This document shows positions 39,526-53,804 of a stretch of DNA of 64,000 nucleotides, piece after piece. A program made the translations under genes and the position numbers. A model generated the notes under the pieces. That model worked only from the letters and a program-made list of their open reading frames with translations, made no database searches and had not been told where the DNA came from. The stretch covers positions 82,639 to 146,638 of the forward strand of contig CAUYLG010038402.1 in NCBI GenBank assembly GCA_963573385.1, given 5' to 3'. Each line of letters starts with the position of its first letter. The stretch's first letter is position 1. Origin of the DNA: Cacajao melanocephalus (taxonomy: Eukaryota > Chordata > Mammalia > Primates > Pitheciidae).

Positions 39526-39782
39526 TCTCATGGCAGTCACACTACCCTAATTTTAAAATCTCTTTTCCATCATTAATTCAACAACTAGGTAATTCATTGT
39601 GTATTCATTTCAACACATCATTCATTCATTCAACAAATAATTATAAAGCAGCAACTGTGCTCCAAGCTGTAGCACTGGCGACTCAGCAGTGGAGAAAACC
39701 AAGCCCCTGATACCAGCTGGGAACCTGCCATCCTAGTGCAAGAGAAGGGCAATGCCAGCTAACTGATTAAAAATATAATAGA

Positions 39783-39911
39783 GCCAGGTGCAGTACTGTT
39801 GCAGCTACTCAGGAGGCAGGAGGATCACTTGAGCCTGGGAGTTTGAGGTTACAGTAAGCTATGATCGCGTCACTGCACTCCAGCCAGGGTGACAGAGTGA
39901 GATCTTGTCTC

Positions 39912-39950
<39 letters not shown>
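39783..39950 (+). mobile_element. Deleted Alu plus (GA)n
   Basis: The Alu start GAGCCAGGTGCAGT jumps to GTTGCAGCTACTCAGGAGG, losing the middle of the left arm. An uninterrupted (GA)n of 35 bp follows at 39916-39950. Confidence 0.9.
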
Positions 39951-39954
<4 letters not shown>

Positions 39955-40054
39955 ATAGTGACAGGCAGGGACAAATGTTATGAAGAAAAATAAATCAGGG
40001 TAAGGAGAGAGAGGTGATAGGAGATGCAATTTTAGAGAGGGTGGTCAGTGAAGG

Positions 40055-40352
40055 ACTTTTTTTTTTTTTTTTAAGAAGGAGTTTCACTCTTGTTGCTCAG
40101 GCTGGAGTGCAATGGTGCGATCTCAGCTCACTGAAACCTCCGCCTCCCAGGTTCAAGTGATTCTCCTGCCTCGCCTCCTGAGTAGCTGGGATTACAGGCG
40201 TGCACCATCAAACCTGGCTGTTTTGTATTTTTAGTAGAGATGGGGTTTCTCCATGTTGGTCAGGCTGGTCTGGAACTCCCGACCTCAGGTGATCCCCCTG
40301 CCTCGGCCTCCCAAAGTGCTAGAATTACAGGCCTGAGCCACCTTGCCCGGCC
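40055..40352 (-). mobile_element. Alu in L2
   Basis: AGTGAAGG left (40047 onward) and AGTGAACGG right (40353 onward) flank a full antisense Alu. Confidence 0.95.
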
Positions 40353-40417
40353 AGTGAACGGTTTTTAGAAGAAGTGGTGTATAAAAACTCACATACCATG
40401 AGGGAGTGAGCGGTGAA

Positions 40418-40457
40418 GAATTCTGGGGCAAGAACGTCTCAGGCTGGGGGAATGGCA
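40418..40457 (+). repeat. Donor of inverted copy 1
   Basis: A 40-bp stretch starting GAATTCTGGGGCAAGAAC, part of the L2. It recurs inverted at 40867-40906 with four mismatches. Confidence 0.93.
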
Positions 40458-40866
40458 GACGCAAAGGCCTCGGGGAGGGACGTGTTTGCTATGCTGAGGG
40501 CCAGCAGGGAGGTCTGCAGGCTGGAGCGGAGAGAGCCAGAGAGAGATTGGCAGGTAAAGAGGGCAGCAAGATAGGCAGTGCTAGCCAGTGGGGGTCTTCC
40601 AGGGAACAGGAAGGACTGGGGGTTTTAGCTGAAGGGGGAGGAGAGCCGTTGGAAGGAGTGACGTGATCTGACTTTTGTTTTCAAAGGAACACTCTGCCTG
40701 CTGTGTGGAGACTAGTTAGGGATTGCTGCTCTCATTCAGGCAAGAAACGATGGTGGCTCAGGCAGGACAGATGGGGACGAGTGGACCGATTTAGTAGGAT
40801 TTGCTGACACCTTGAATATGTGGAGTAAGAATAAGATTAGAACCAAGGACAGCTCCTAGGATTTAT

Positions 40867-41192
40867 TGCCATTCCCTCCTCCTGAGATGTTCTTGCCCCA
40901 GAATTCTGCACTGCTGAATAGCCACCATTTACCTGGGCAGCCAGGGAGGACCACATCCTGGGTATTGTTCACTTTGCTGAGGATTGATACACAGGACAGC
41001 ACCCAGTGCCCTGGCGGCACCCCACACATCCTTCCCACGCCAGAGTCTTCACAGGCAGGTTCCCTTAGTCCTAAGGATCTCAGGAAATGGGTATCGCTAT
41101 GATCTCCATTTGAAGGGTGAGGAATGAGGAATTTGAAGGATGAGGAATTTAGTAAGATAGGGTTTTGCTGTGTTGGCCAGGCTGATCTCCCA
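40867..41192. repeat. Mosaic of inverted local copies
   Basis: Four pieces lie side by side: 40867-40906 is an inverted copy of 40418-40457; 40914-40936 is an inverted copy of 41236-41258 (22/23 bases); 40949-41116 is an inverted copy of 44337-44504 (168 bp, about 87% identical); and about 41153-41190 is an isolated antisense Alu scrap. None has its own TSD or tail. Confidence 0.9.
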
Positions 41193-41235
41193 CAAAGCAG
41201 TCATTAGGGCGCTTCACTAAAGATTTGGTGGGCAG

Positions 41236-41258
41236 CCAGGTAAATGGTGGCTGTTCAG
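41236..41258 (+). repeat. Donor of inverted copy 2
   Basis: CCAGGTAAATGGTGGCTGTT onward. It recurs inverted at 40914-40936, with GAATTC nearby in both. Confidence 0.88.
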
Positions 41259-41919
41259 GAATTCTTAGGTGCTATATCTAGTTGCAGAGGCCACAGGGAA
41301 AGCAGAAATGCTTTCTGCCTCCCAGACATAATGCCTGACCTCCAGATCTCACTCTTCAGTGGCATACTCAATAAATTATTCATTGTCTAGGCCAGATAAT
41401 TGCCCAGGGTGGGGACAGTCCTATTTGGGCTGCCTTTGTGAGTTTATATGATTCGGGAGAGGCCTTTGGGGGCTCTTCTTGCATAATAGACGTCATGGGA
41501 AAAGTTATCTTGCCATCAACACTCTGCTGGTTGAGCATCCCCATAGGTTACGGATAGATGTATGGTTTATAAACCACTAGAATTGGAAAGAGCCAAAGAA
41601 ATGGGGGAAGGAGACTCAGAACAGAATTCCAGGTGAGCTCTATGCAGGCTTACTAAAATAACTCAGCACCGAGAGGAACAATGACAACTATTCTATCCCA
41701 GGTGTGCTGTGCTGTAACAGCCTAGCAAACTCTCCTAGACTCGGGGAGGTAGAAGCAGCATTTTAGTCTTGATTATTCATCAGTTGCTAGCTGGCAGGGG
41801 AGGGAGTGGGTGTCTTGGATTTTCTTCACATTTTTTTCTAGTAGTTAATAATTCCTGTAGAATTCAAATATCAGCTGGACCCTTCCTACACTTCGAGGAC
41901 TTCAAAAATATTAGTATGT
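41259..41919. other. Unique sequence
   Basis: No repeat or exon is recognised. A short stretch AGACGTCATGGG near 41490 contains a CRE-like half (ACGTCA). Confidence 0.4.
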
Positions 41920-42222
41920 GGCTGGGTGCCGTGGCTTATGTCTGTCAACCCAGCACTTTGGGAGGCCAACGTGGGAGGATCGCTTGAGGCCGGGAGTTTG
42001 AGACCAGCCTGGGCAACATAGCAAGACTCTGTCTCTACAAAAATAAATAAAAAATTAGTTGGGTGTGGTGGCCTGTGCCTGTAGCCTCAGCTACTTAGGA
42101 GGTTGAGGCAGGAGAATTGCTTGAGCCCAAGTGTTTGAGGCACAGTAAGTTATGATCATGCTACTGCACTCCAGCCTGGGCAACAGAGCAAGACCCTGTC
42201 TCTAATAATAATCATAATAAAG
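41920..42222 (+). mobile_element. Alu, J-like
   Basis: GGCTGGGTGCCGTGGCTTAT start; the AATAATAATCATAATAAAG tail starts at about 42203. Old, with no clear TSD. Confidence 0.92.
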
Positions 42223-42510
42223 TACGAGTATGAACCCCTCAATTCTATGCCCTCTGGAGTCTACATCAAAATTTCCGTGAATTTGGAGGGAGGGTCAGGA
42301 TTCCTGTTGTCAGGACCTTCTATCTCCAGGCAGTTGCTTCTCTTGGCATCACCTTTGTCTTGCACAAAACTGGTGAGACTCAAAGATCATTTTCTTTTTT
42401 ATTTTCTACTGTAACCTTATTATAAGCAAGAGTCCCACATGGCCCAGTTTTTGGAAGGAGTTGTATTCAGGATGCACAGTCCAGTAAACAAAGGTAATTA
42501 AAAAGTAATT

Positions 42511-42642
42511 CCAGGCTCCATGCAGTAGATCATGCCTGTAATCCTAGCGCTTTGGAAGGCTGAGGTAGGAGGATCCTGGAGCGCCGGAGTCCAAGGTTGG
42601 CCTGGGCAACATAGCAAGACTTTGTGTCATGAAAAAAAAAAG
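42511..42642 (+). mobile_element. Alu left monomer (FLAM-like)
   Basis: GCTCCATGCAGTAGATCATG through GCCTGGGCAACATAGCAAGA ends in A10. Single-arm element. Confidence 0.85.
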
Positions 42643-42763
42643 GTATGGGGGGTGGATTCCAATCTTTATGTTCATATTTCAAATCAAACTGAAGAGGACA
42701 TCCATCATATTTCATAATGCCGTTTCTCAAAACTCTCTTTTCTTGCCAATTCTCACTTACATT

Positions 42764-43362
<599 letters not shown>

Positions 43363-43567
43363 AAGCATCTGAGTTCTTAAAAAGTCTCTCACCACCTATC
43401 CCTGGGGTTCTCACTGGCTGTCTATCCACATTAGCCCATCGTGACCCCTTTGCATGGCTTCTTTATATATCATCTGTCTATGCTGATTGCCATTGTCCCT
43501 CCTGTTCTTCTTTTCTCAGGAACACAGCCACAGATTTTACTCCTTGTCTTATGCAGAGCAGTTTAGC

Positions 43568-44098
<531 letters not shown>

Positions 44099-44239
44099 AA
44101 AATCTCGGCTTTTATTAATCTCCTGGGCTTCTGGGCTCATCTGTCATCTCCTAACATACAGACTCGTCCAAGTCTTCCAAATAAAGGACGCTTCCTCCCC
44201 AGGAAGGATTTTGGTGCTGGCCGTTAGTGCTGTTTAGCC

Positions 44240-44420
44240 TTGTTGCTTCCGTCAAGGGCCCTGGGTTTGAATCCTGACTTTCTGGCTCTGTGACCTTAAG
44301 CAGATCCTTCAACATCTGAGAGTCCAGTTTCCTCATCCTTCAAATGGAGATGATAGTGATACCCATTTCCTGAGATTGCTAGGATTAAGGGAGCATGCAT
44401 GTGAAGCCTCTGGCATGGTA
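44240..44420 (+). mobile_element. MIR
   Basis: CCTGGGTTTGAATCCTGACT, then CTCTGTGACCTTAAGCAGAT and CAGTTTCCTCATCCTTCAAA. Its 3' half is part of the donor 44337-44504. Confidence 0.85.
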
Positions 44421-44504
44421 AGGATTTGTGGGGTGCCGGTGGGGCACTGAGTGCTGTCCTATGTATCAATCCTCAGTGCAGTGAACAACACCCAGGATGT
44501 GGTC
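44337..44504 (+). repeat. Donor of inverted copy 3 (168 bp)
   Basis: Spans the MIR 3' half and about 85 bp of following unique sequence (GGGGCACTGAGTGCTGTCCT). It recurs in reverse complement at 40949-41116 over equal length, without gaps by eye. Confidence 0.93.
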
Positions 44505-44510
44505 CACAAA

Positions 44511-45884
44511 TGCGTTTGTAGCCTGCCCCCCAGAGCTGGGCAGCGGTGATTCCTTATGAAGGAAAGGCGCTCCTCGGTAACAGAGTTGGGATCATGTAAC
44601 AAGATGATCTCTGGGGAGGGCAAGACCTCTGTGGGCTGGGAAGAGGTTCTGATGGAGCGAGAACTTGGGTTGGGCCGTGTCAACAGGGAGGAATCCAACG
44701 GGGACCACGTGGAAGGAACTTCCGATAGGAGGGGCCCCTGAGCCAAGGCTGGGAGGTAGGACTGGGCTTTGTGTGCAAAGCCAGCTTCCCAGGAGCCACC
44801 ACACCCTCTGATTCAGCTAAATCCACAGATAGGGAGCTGAGCAGCTGGCTGGGCCTGAGCAGAGGGTTCATGTAGCGGGTGGGTAACTGATGAGAGCAGA
44901 ACAGACGGCTGTGGAATGTCCCCTGCTGCCAGGCTGAGGTGCTTGGACTTCAGTGTTATTGGTGGTAAGAACAAAGCAACAAGAGCAAGCCTCATTTCTT
45001 GCACTCTTGAGATACCAAGCACTGCATCTCGGAGTGCAGCAAACACTGTGGCCTGGGGACCACACATCAAATCTGTGCCGGAACCTGGGTGGATACTGAG
45101 GTCCAGTGGACCCCGAAGGCCAGGCCCCTGACTACAAGGAGAGCCCGCAGCCTCTGAGCATTGGCAGGGTCTGTCTTTAGGGTCAGCTCTTTCCCAGGAA
45201 GTTGGGGGGGGGGTGTGCATTGTGACAGTCCTGTTCTCCCTATCCTCCTCTTCCCACTTTTCTCTTCTTCTCTCCACTCCTCCTTCTGGCACCCTGGCTG
45301 GGGACACCTTCAGGCCAACCTCAGCCCCCAGTGGGTTTGGCCTCCATTGAGTGCAGCCCAAGTGTCCCCAGAGCCCCTCCTCCAGCATTCCTTGTCTGGA
45401 TGGGACCAAGCAAGGTAGAGATGGCGGGGGAGGAGAAGGAGGAGAGAACCTTCTTCAATGAGAGAGGGGACTGCACCTCTCCAACCCCAGTTTGGCATTT
45501 TATGTGCCGGGAATGAGAAACCCAGGGTTGCTATGGAAACTACCATCCCTTGTTCCCTCTGTCATTCTCTGTGGGAAGTTCTTGCCTGTAAGGGGTGTGG
45601 GGTATGTGGGTAGGGGGCACTCCTGCTGCACACGGTGCTGGAATGCGGAAGAACCATCTCTAGGGGTGGGAGATGCGAGGGATGGATAAGAGCCAGGAGA
45701 GGGGCCTCTGGGGCACCCGTGATCCTAGGTGGGGCTTCGGGGCTTCCGACTTAAGAGCAGGGCCAGGGGCAGCCATGGAGCTCGGGTGCTTCTCTGGAAT
45801 AATCCTGGTAGTGATCAGGCATACTTGAAAGGCACAGAACAATTTGCAAAACGCAGTCCGATGGATGGGCCACTGGGAAAGAGC
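44511..45884. other. Unique sequence with a 198-codon open frame
   Basis: No repeat is recognised. A minus-strand frame of 198 codons (44813-45409) is the longest not explained by Alu or satellite sequence. It shows no domain, no signal peptide and no recognisable splice context. GC-rich DNA can give this by chance, so it is not called as a gene. Confidence 0.4.
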
Positions 45885-46045
45885 GTGGAGCTCACCAAGA
45901 TGAAAACTTGAATACCAGCATGGCTCATGCTCCCAAGCCTCAGTTTCTCCACTAGAAAATGTGCCTAGTGACAGCAACCTCAGAGAGTGGTGACATGAAA
46001 CCGTGACTCTATGCACCCGGTCCCTGCCTGACGTCTGTACAGCGG
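45885..46045 (+). mobile_element. MIR
   Basis: GAGCTCACCAAGATGAAAAC, then CCAAGCCTCAGTTTCTCCAC and CAACCTCAGAGAGTGGTGAC. Confidence 0.65.
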
Positions 46046-46104
46046 GCAGCATCCAGTGAAGGGGGCGTTCTTCTCTTCCTTTTCTCATCTCAACCCATCC
46101 CATT

Positions 46105-46225
46105 CAGACAGGCAGTAGATGCCCACTTTACAGACGAGGGGACTGAGACCTACCCAGGGGAAGGAAGGGGCTCAGGGTCCATAGGGGGTCTGGGCAGAGC
46201 CAGGAACTACACAAGCTATTCTCTC
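46105..46225 (-). mobile_element. MIR
   Basis: CCACTTTACAGACGAGGGGA, then CTGGGCAGAGCCAGGAACTA. Opposite orientation to its neighbour at 45885. Confidence 0.65.
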
Positions 46226-46844
46226 TTCCCTTGCACTCTGGTCGCTGCTGCCTGTGCTGGCCTTAACTGTCAGCCACCATGACCTGCAGGACTCCCTGCC
46301 TCTTGACACTGTCATTAGGGGAACCAGGCCTGTGGCAGAAACAACTCTCTTTTGGCTTTTATTATTAAAACAGAATGAAGTGCCAAGCTTTCTCTGTAGG
46401 GGGGAAAATGATGGAGGCAGGGGAAAAAGCAGCCTCCGAGCCTTGATGCCGACACCCACCCCATGCAGCACCCCTCTCAGCTCCCAGAAAGGAAAGAGTT
46501 CTTTCCAGGTGATTTGTCAGCTCTTTTTGAGGCAGAAGAAGGTAGAAAACTAATTTTAACCTCTCAGGGATTTTTTTTTAAGCTTTCACGTTTTTCAGAC
46601 CAGGGGGAGGACATCAGGTACCCCTCTATGTCCATTGAATCATGGGGGAAGAAGGGAAGCAAGGGGGATTTTGCCTCCACTAGGCACATCTTGCAAACCC
46701 CAGGTGGATACTGATGCCAATCTGGGTTCCGTAGGTCTCTACCTTCTCCCCTCCCCCATAAAATGGGGTTCCTCCTATTCCCCCTCCCCACAAATCCAAG
46801 GAAGGCGTCAGCAGGCTGAAGTCAAATAAGTGAGTTTATGAAAT
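46226..46844. other. Unique sequence
   Basis: No recognised element. Mixed G-rich and polyA-like stretches. No exon is supported. Confidence 0.45.
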
Positions 46845-47000
46845 GCGGGGCCTGAGTTCCAGACCACCTCCTTCAGAGATTTGCTGTATGGCCTTGAGCG
46901 AGTCACCTCCTCCTCTGGGCCTCAGTTGCCTCATCCGTCCCAAGGGGAATGATCATTTCCATCTTGCTCACTTCCCAGGGTAGCCATGGAGGCTTAAAGC
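46845..47000 (+). mobile_element. MIR
   Basis: TTTGCTGTATGGCCTTGAGC, then TCTGGGCCTCAGTTGCCTCA and CCCAGGGTAGCCATGGAGGC. Confidence 0.7.
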
Positions 47001-47182
47001 AGTGTGGGCTGATGTCTCAGCCCCAGCATTACAGGGTGTAACTAAACCGGGGAGGATTCCACAAAGAGTGATCAGATGGGGGACAGGGACCCCTTGTGTG
47101 CCCACTTGATGACGGAGAACCAAGAGACCAGCCTCCAAATTCAGCCTCAAGGTCAGCCTGAGAAGAAATTCATGGGAAATCA

Positions 47183-47599
<417 letters not shown>

Positions 47600-47714
47600 T
47601 TAATTCTACACAAGGGCCATGGAGTGAGGGCAGGGGAATGAGCTTGGATTAGGCATTTGCAATGTGTCTGGGAACTGAATGGAAATGCCTCCGTTTTATT
47701 GAGCCCTTGCTGAG

Positions 47715-47955
47715 AAGTGGTAAGCTGCTGGGAGGACTCAGTGTCTGGAGCCAGATGACCTGGGTTTGAATCCTGACTCTGCCACTAATCAGCTGCGTGA
47801 TCCTGGGAGAGTTACTTCCCACCTGTGTCTCAGTTTCCTCATCTGTAAACTGGGGGAAATAATGTTACCTGACTCAGGAGCTGCTCTAAGGATTCCCACA
47901 CTTGTGCACAGACACGTCATGTATCTATCCAGAGCAGAGCCTGGCGAATGGTAGA
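47715..47955 (+). mobile_element. MIR, near full length
   Basis: GTCTGGAGCCAGATGACCTG, GGGTTTGAATCCTGACTCTG, AGTTTCCTCATCTGTAAACT and CAGAGCCTGGCGAATGG give one of the best-preserved MIRs here. Confidence 0.92.
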
Positions 47956-48029
47956 GCTTGATGAGTGCTGTGTGAGTGTGTAGTGAGTGTGGGCTGCGAG
48001 CGCTGCTCCCCCTCCATCCTGAGCTACTT

Positions 48030-48500
<471 letters not shown>

Positions 48501-48594
48501 GTAATGTTCAGATCATCCCTCTTGAGAGAGACACGCTGTGCCCTGCTCTCCCAGTCCAGGGGCAGAGTCCCGGAGACAGCAAGCACCAGACTCA

Positions 48595-48670
48595 ATGCCA
48601 CAAAGCTGTCTAGTGACAGAACTCGGGTCTGGCTCCAGGGCTCACAGGCTTGCTTTCCACGGCACCACAC
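48595..48670 (-). mobile_element. MIR fragment
   Basis: CTAGTGACAGAACTCGGGTC, then TGGCTCCAGGGCTCACAGGC and CACGGCACCACACC. Confidence 0.55.
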
Positions 48671-49533
48671 CTGACCCTAGGTGCCGTCTCGGGCCAGCAT
48701 GGGTGGAGTAAGCCCTTCGGGAGGATGCCGAGACTCAAGATGAGACAAGGTGACCTTTCTGGTCTCTTGCAGCTCTGAGTGGGATGATTAGGTGAGATGA
48801 TGAATGTGGAGGTCCTCCAGAGGGGGCATATTGGGCGCACACGTGAGACTGATGTGTGTGCGGCTGCTCTTTACCAGCTGGGACCAGAAAGCCCAGATTC
48901 CCGTTTGTGGGAGAGCAGGAAGCACCCACACGTCACCTGGATTATTTCTTCTCTTTCCCTCTCTCTGCCGCCTTGCATCTCTCTCTTTTTCGTCCATGCT
49001 TCTGCCCCCTCCACCCATCTCCCATCCTCCCTCTCTCTCTAGGAAAAGATTTGTTCCCCCCACCCCGCAGCAGCACTCAACCAAAATGAGTGATTAATCC
49101 TTGCAGCTCCTCTGTATCTGGCCCTCTCGTGTTTGATTACTTTTGGCCCAAGAATATTGGAAGATATGCCACCCCGAGTAAATTACAGCGTTTCACTGAC
49201 TCTCTGCATGGAAATATGTTACATTCTAAAGGTCATTTTATAAAAGGGATTACTAGATTGAGGCAATGCCACGTCAGCTTGATTGCTGTGTCAACGTAAG
49301 AAAGCAGGGCAAAAATAAAGACCCTAGAGTTCTTTACTCGCGTGTGTCGGGAGGCAGGCTATTCGTCTGTTCTGGAATCGAGTGAAACTGCTCCCAAGGC
49401 ACTTTAGACGGGAGTCTTGATATAACAGGAGGTCATGATAGGAAGATACACTGGCTTGAGGATTTCTTACAGAGAGATTTGATGGAGTGGAGGGGTCTGC
49501 AGATATCTGGCTTTCATTGTGGAAAATAATGTC
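48671..49533. other. Unique sequence with an AT-rich block
   Basis: A pyrimidine-rich stretch lies at 48945-49045. Then 49085-49330 is a non-repetitive AT-rich block (GTTTGATTACTTTTGGCCC, GGTCATTTTATAAAAGGGAT) that looks like conserved noncoding DNA. No exon. Confidence 0.4.
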
Positions 49534-50033
49534 TCCTCTTTCTCTTTTTCTTTCTTCTTCCTTTCTTTCTCTCCTTCCTTCCTTCTCTCTCTCTCTTTTT
49601 TCCTTCCTTATTTTTTCTCTCCTTCCTTCCTTCCTTTTCTTTCCCCCTCCCTCCCTCCTTCCTTCCTTCCCTTCCTCCCTTCCTCCTTCCCTCCCTCCTT
49701 CCCTACCTCTCTCTCTCCCTCCCTCCTTTCCTTCCTTCCCTCCTTCCTTCCCTCCTTCCTTCCCTCCCTCTTTCCTTCCTACCTTCCTTCCTTCCCTCCC
49801 TCTCTCCTTCCTTCCTTCTTTCCTTCCTTCCTACCATCCTTTTTTCTTTCTTTCTCTTTCTTCCTCTCTCTCTCCCACATTCTCTCTCTCTCACTCTCTT
49901 TCTTTCTTTCTTTCTGGATCCAGCATTTACTCTTTCTCTTTTTTCCTCTCTCTCTTTCTTCCTCTCTCTCTCCCACATTCTCTCTCTCTCTCACTCTCTT
50001 TCTTTCTTTCTTTCTGGATCCAGCATTTACTCT
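49534..50033 (+). repeat. Pyrimidine tract with 100-bp tandem duplication
   Basis: About 500 bp of TTCC/TTTC/CT repeats. The last part is duplicated: GGATCCAGCATTTACTCT at 49917-49934 recurs at 50017-50034, together with about 80 bp of preceding CT sequence, differing by one CT unit. Confidence 0.95.
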
Positions 50034-50175
50034 GCTCTAGGCCCTGGGAATACAATGGAGCTGGACGCAGACACTGGTGGATGAAGGGGCATGCCCTGGC
50101 CTTCTGAAGCTTTGGGTCCGAGGGAGGACACGGGTAGGGAAGCAGGCAGTGAGGATAGCAGGTGCAGAGTGCCGT
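50015..50175 (-). mobile_element. L2 3' end
   Basis: CAGCATTTACTCTGCTCTAG, then GCCCTGGGAATACAATGGAG and CATGCCCTGGCCTTCTGAAG follow the reverse L2 end. Its first bases were copied into the pyrimidine tract. Confidence 0.7.
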
Positions 50176-50884
50176 GCTGCGAATAGTTTGCAGGGGGTTC
50201 CTGTGGATCCCTGCAAAAACTGGTTCCAGCTGAGGAAATGTTAGCCTGACCAAGTGGAAGGCTCACCCCTGCTCGCCATCTGTTGAAGAAGGGTCACATA
50301 CATGCCACCTGGTTTCCTGCGGGGAGATAGCATCTGAAAGACAGAGAGAGCTCCTCTGAGGGAGAAGCTTGATTGGGCACCATCATGATTTATTCAGCAG
50401 CGTCAGACACCTGCACCCTGGGGCCAACGCCGGCCTTGGTGATTCTCCAGGATTCGTTCTGGGTGCACACACCTCTCTCTTCCTACACCCAGGGACTGGG
50501 GGGTGGGGGACAGAGGCCAGTCCAGAGGAAGCACCCCTTCCACGCTTAGCTGGCTGGGTAGGGGGAGGAAGCCGCCCTAGCCTGAGCCCCAGGCTCATTG
50601 GGGATGTGCCCAGCTCACCTGGTGGCCAGAGGGCACCAGAAACATCCTTGGGGCCCTGAGTCCCAGTGCCGTGACTATTCCCCCGAAGGGTTCACCAAGG
50701 TGCCTTCTCGTAGTCACCCCAGGCGGAGCGCACAGCCACCAGCACCCTGCAGGCTCTGTGTGTGCACACAACGTGCATGTGATGTGTTTACAAACTCGAG
50801 GTGGGCTTGTTTTGATACCTCCAAGCTAGGATTACATGAACACTGCCCGAGTAATAGAAATCGCCACCAATTAAAAACAGCGGG
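50176..50884. other. Unique sequence
   Basis: GC-rich, no recognised repeat, several short frames without family signature. Confidence 0.45.
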
Positions 50885-51065
50885 TATTTGCATAACATGT
50901 TGCACTTTTCCAGATGCTGCTCACATCCTCATTTTCCACACTGGTCTCACCAGAATCCTGAGAGGTGGACAGGGCAGGTATTAGATGTCCCCAAGGAGTG
51001 TCACCCAGTGTTAATGACTAAGCAAGGAAGAGTCAAATCTCCTTGACCCCATGCTCACAGCACAG
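50885..51065 (-). mobile_element. MIR, decayed
   Basis: GATGCTGCTCACATCCTCAT, then AATCCTGAGAGGTGGACAGG and AGCAAGGAAGAGTCAAATCT fit reverse MIR/MIR3. Confidence 0.55.
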
Positions 51066-51140
51066 CTGAAAGAGACAGAGGTCTCGCCTTCACCGAGCTT
51101 AGCGGTATGACATGTTCCTCCAGCTATCCTCGTAGTTTTT

Positions 51141-51451
<311 letters not shown>

Positions 51452-51724
51452 ATCCTCGCAGTTTTTAACACCACTATTTTGATGATAATTTTGTTTAAAA
51501 AATCATTTTTATTTGGCTAAAGATTGAATGCTAGGACTACAGTAGCTGGTTAGTGTAAAGATTAGTTACCTAATATTGATATTAGGCAAAGTTTTAATTT
51601 TTACCATGTACAGCAAAACCTAATGCTGTTTCCCTGTTTTCTACTCTCTTTGGGTGTGTGGCCATGAAGACTGAGGCTGGCCACAGCCAGGGCCCTCCCC
51701 AATAACCATTTCTTCTGTTTTCAT

Positions 51725-52260
51725 TTTGAGCAGGCCCTAAACTAAGCACTCTGCACACACCATCTCAGTAAACCGTGATAACAAATCGACAAAATATGGC
51801 CAGGCGCAGTGGCTCACGCCTGTAATCCTAGCACTTTGGAAGGCCAAGGCAGGTGGATCATGAGGTCACAGGTTCGAGATCAGCCAGGCCAACATGGTGA
51901 AACCCTGTCTCTACTAAAAATGCAAAAATTAACCAGGCATGGTGTCAGTCACCTGTAATCTCAGCTACTCTGGAGGCTGAGGCAGGAGAATCCCTTGAAC
52001 CCAGTGGGGCAGAGGTTTCAGTGAGCCGAGATCGCGCCACTGCACTCCATCCTGGGCGAAAGGGTGAGTCTCCATCACAAAAAAAAAAAAAAAAAAAAAA
52101 AAAAGACAAAGTGGATATCAGTTTTATTTCCATTCTGCAGATGAGGAAACTGATGTTCCACAAGGCTCGGTAACATCCTTACAGTTACACTGACAGGACA
52201 TGGTCGTGTAAGGTCCACACCCAGACTGTCCCCAGCTCCTGGGAGAGTAACGATTAGGCT
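51725..52260 (-). mobile_element. MIR split by Alu
   Basis: GCACTCTGCACACACCATCT lies left of the Alu, and TTCCATTCTGCAGATGAGGA with GTCCACACCCAGACTGTCCC right. AT-rich unique sequence fills 51467-51724. Confidence 0.75.
51798..52104 (+). mobile_element. Alu in MIR
   Basis: GGCCAGGCGCAGTGGCTCAC start and an A-run of about 27 at the end. GACAAA flanks both sides. Confidence 0.95.
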
Positions 52261-53223
<963 letters not shown>

Positions 53224-53235
53224 TACATACCCTCT

Positions 53236-53345
53236 CTTAATCTCTCAATAGTCCTGTTTTATAGATGGGGAAATCAAGGCCTGGGGGGACTTGGTGGCTT
53301 GGCCAAGGTCAGATTGCCTGGCGTGGAGTTGGCCTGGGACTGCTG
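53236..53345 (-). mobile_element. MIR
   Basis: GTTTTATAGATGGGGAAATC, then GGCTTGGCCAAGGTCAGATT. Confidence 0.7.
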
Positions 53346-53804
53346 GAAGCTTTTCCCGCCAGAATATCTTCCTGCATTGAACTCCACCTCCTGCAGAAAA
53401 TCTCCCCCAGCAATCCAGCCCAGCTGCATACGCCGCTGCCCCCTAAACTTCCTGTGACTGTGACTTCTGAACTGGATATCTTGCTGCATCTGACCCTCGG
53501 TGGCTTGAGAACTGTTCCTAGGGCCCTGGAATCTGCCCTGGAAAAGCCCTGAATGGTCAACACGCCAAGCCATCACTGGCTTTTTAGATTCCCTCAAAGG
53601 CTGAGGGAATCAGCTCTGCTGAACACTGACACCAACAGGGAATCCGTCCATCATTTCTCCTTTGAACAGAGTTCGTAGCTTGACAGCTCCTCACTGTAGA
53701 ATCTCTTAACGGACGGAACCGAGTTTTCTCTTCTCTCTTCCACATCACTGAGGGGCGAGTGCAGTGCTGCACCCACTAAGAAGTGGAGGAAGGGTAGCGT
53801 AAGG
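53346..53804. other. Unique sequence
   Basis: No repeat is recognised and no exon supported. Open frames on both strands are about 100 codons or less. Confidence 0.4.

Larger units (their letters stand above)
39590..40862 (-). mobile_element. L2, long, split by two Alus
   Basis: From ATTCATTCAACAAATAATTA through GCAAAGGCCTCGGGGAGGG, GGAGTGACGTGATCTGACTT and CAGGCAAGAAACGATGGTGG, this is one L2 3' segment in reverse, interrupted at 39783-39950 and 40055-40352. Confidence 0.85.

Noticed and set aside
49487..50107. 206-codon Ser/Phe/Leu-rich frame
   Set aside because: Translation of the pyrimidine tract; no signal peptide logic beyond composition.
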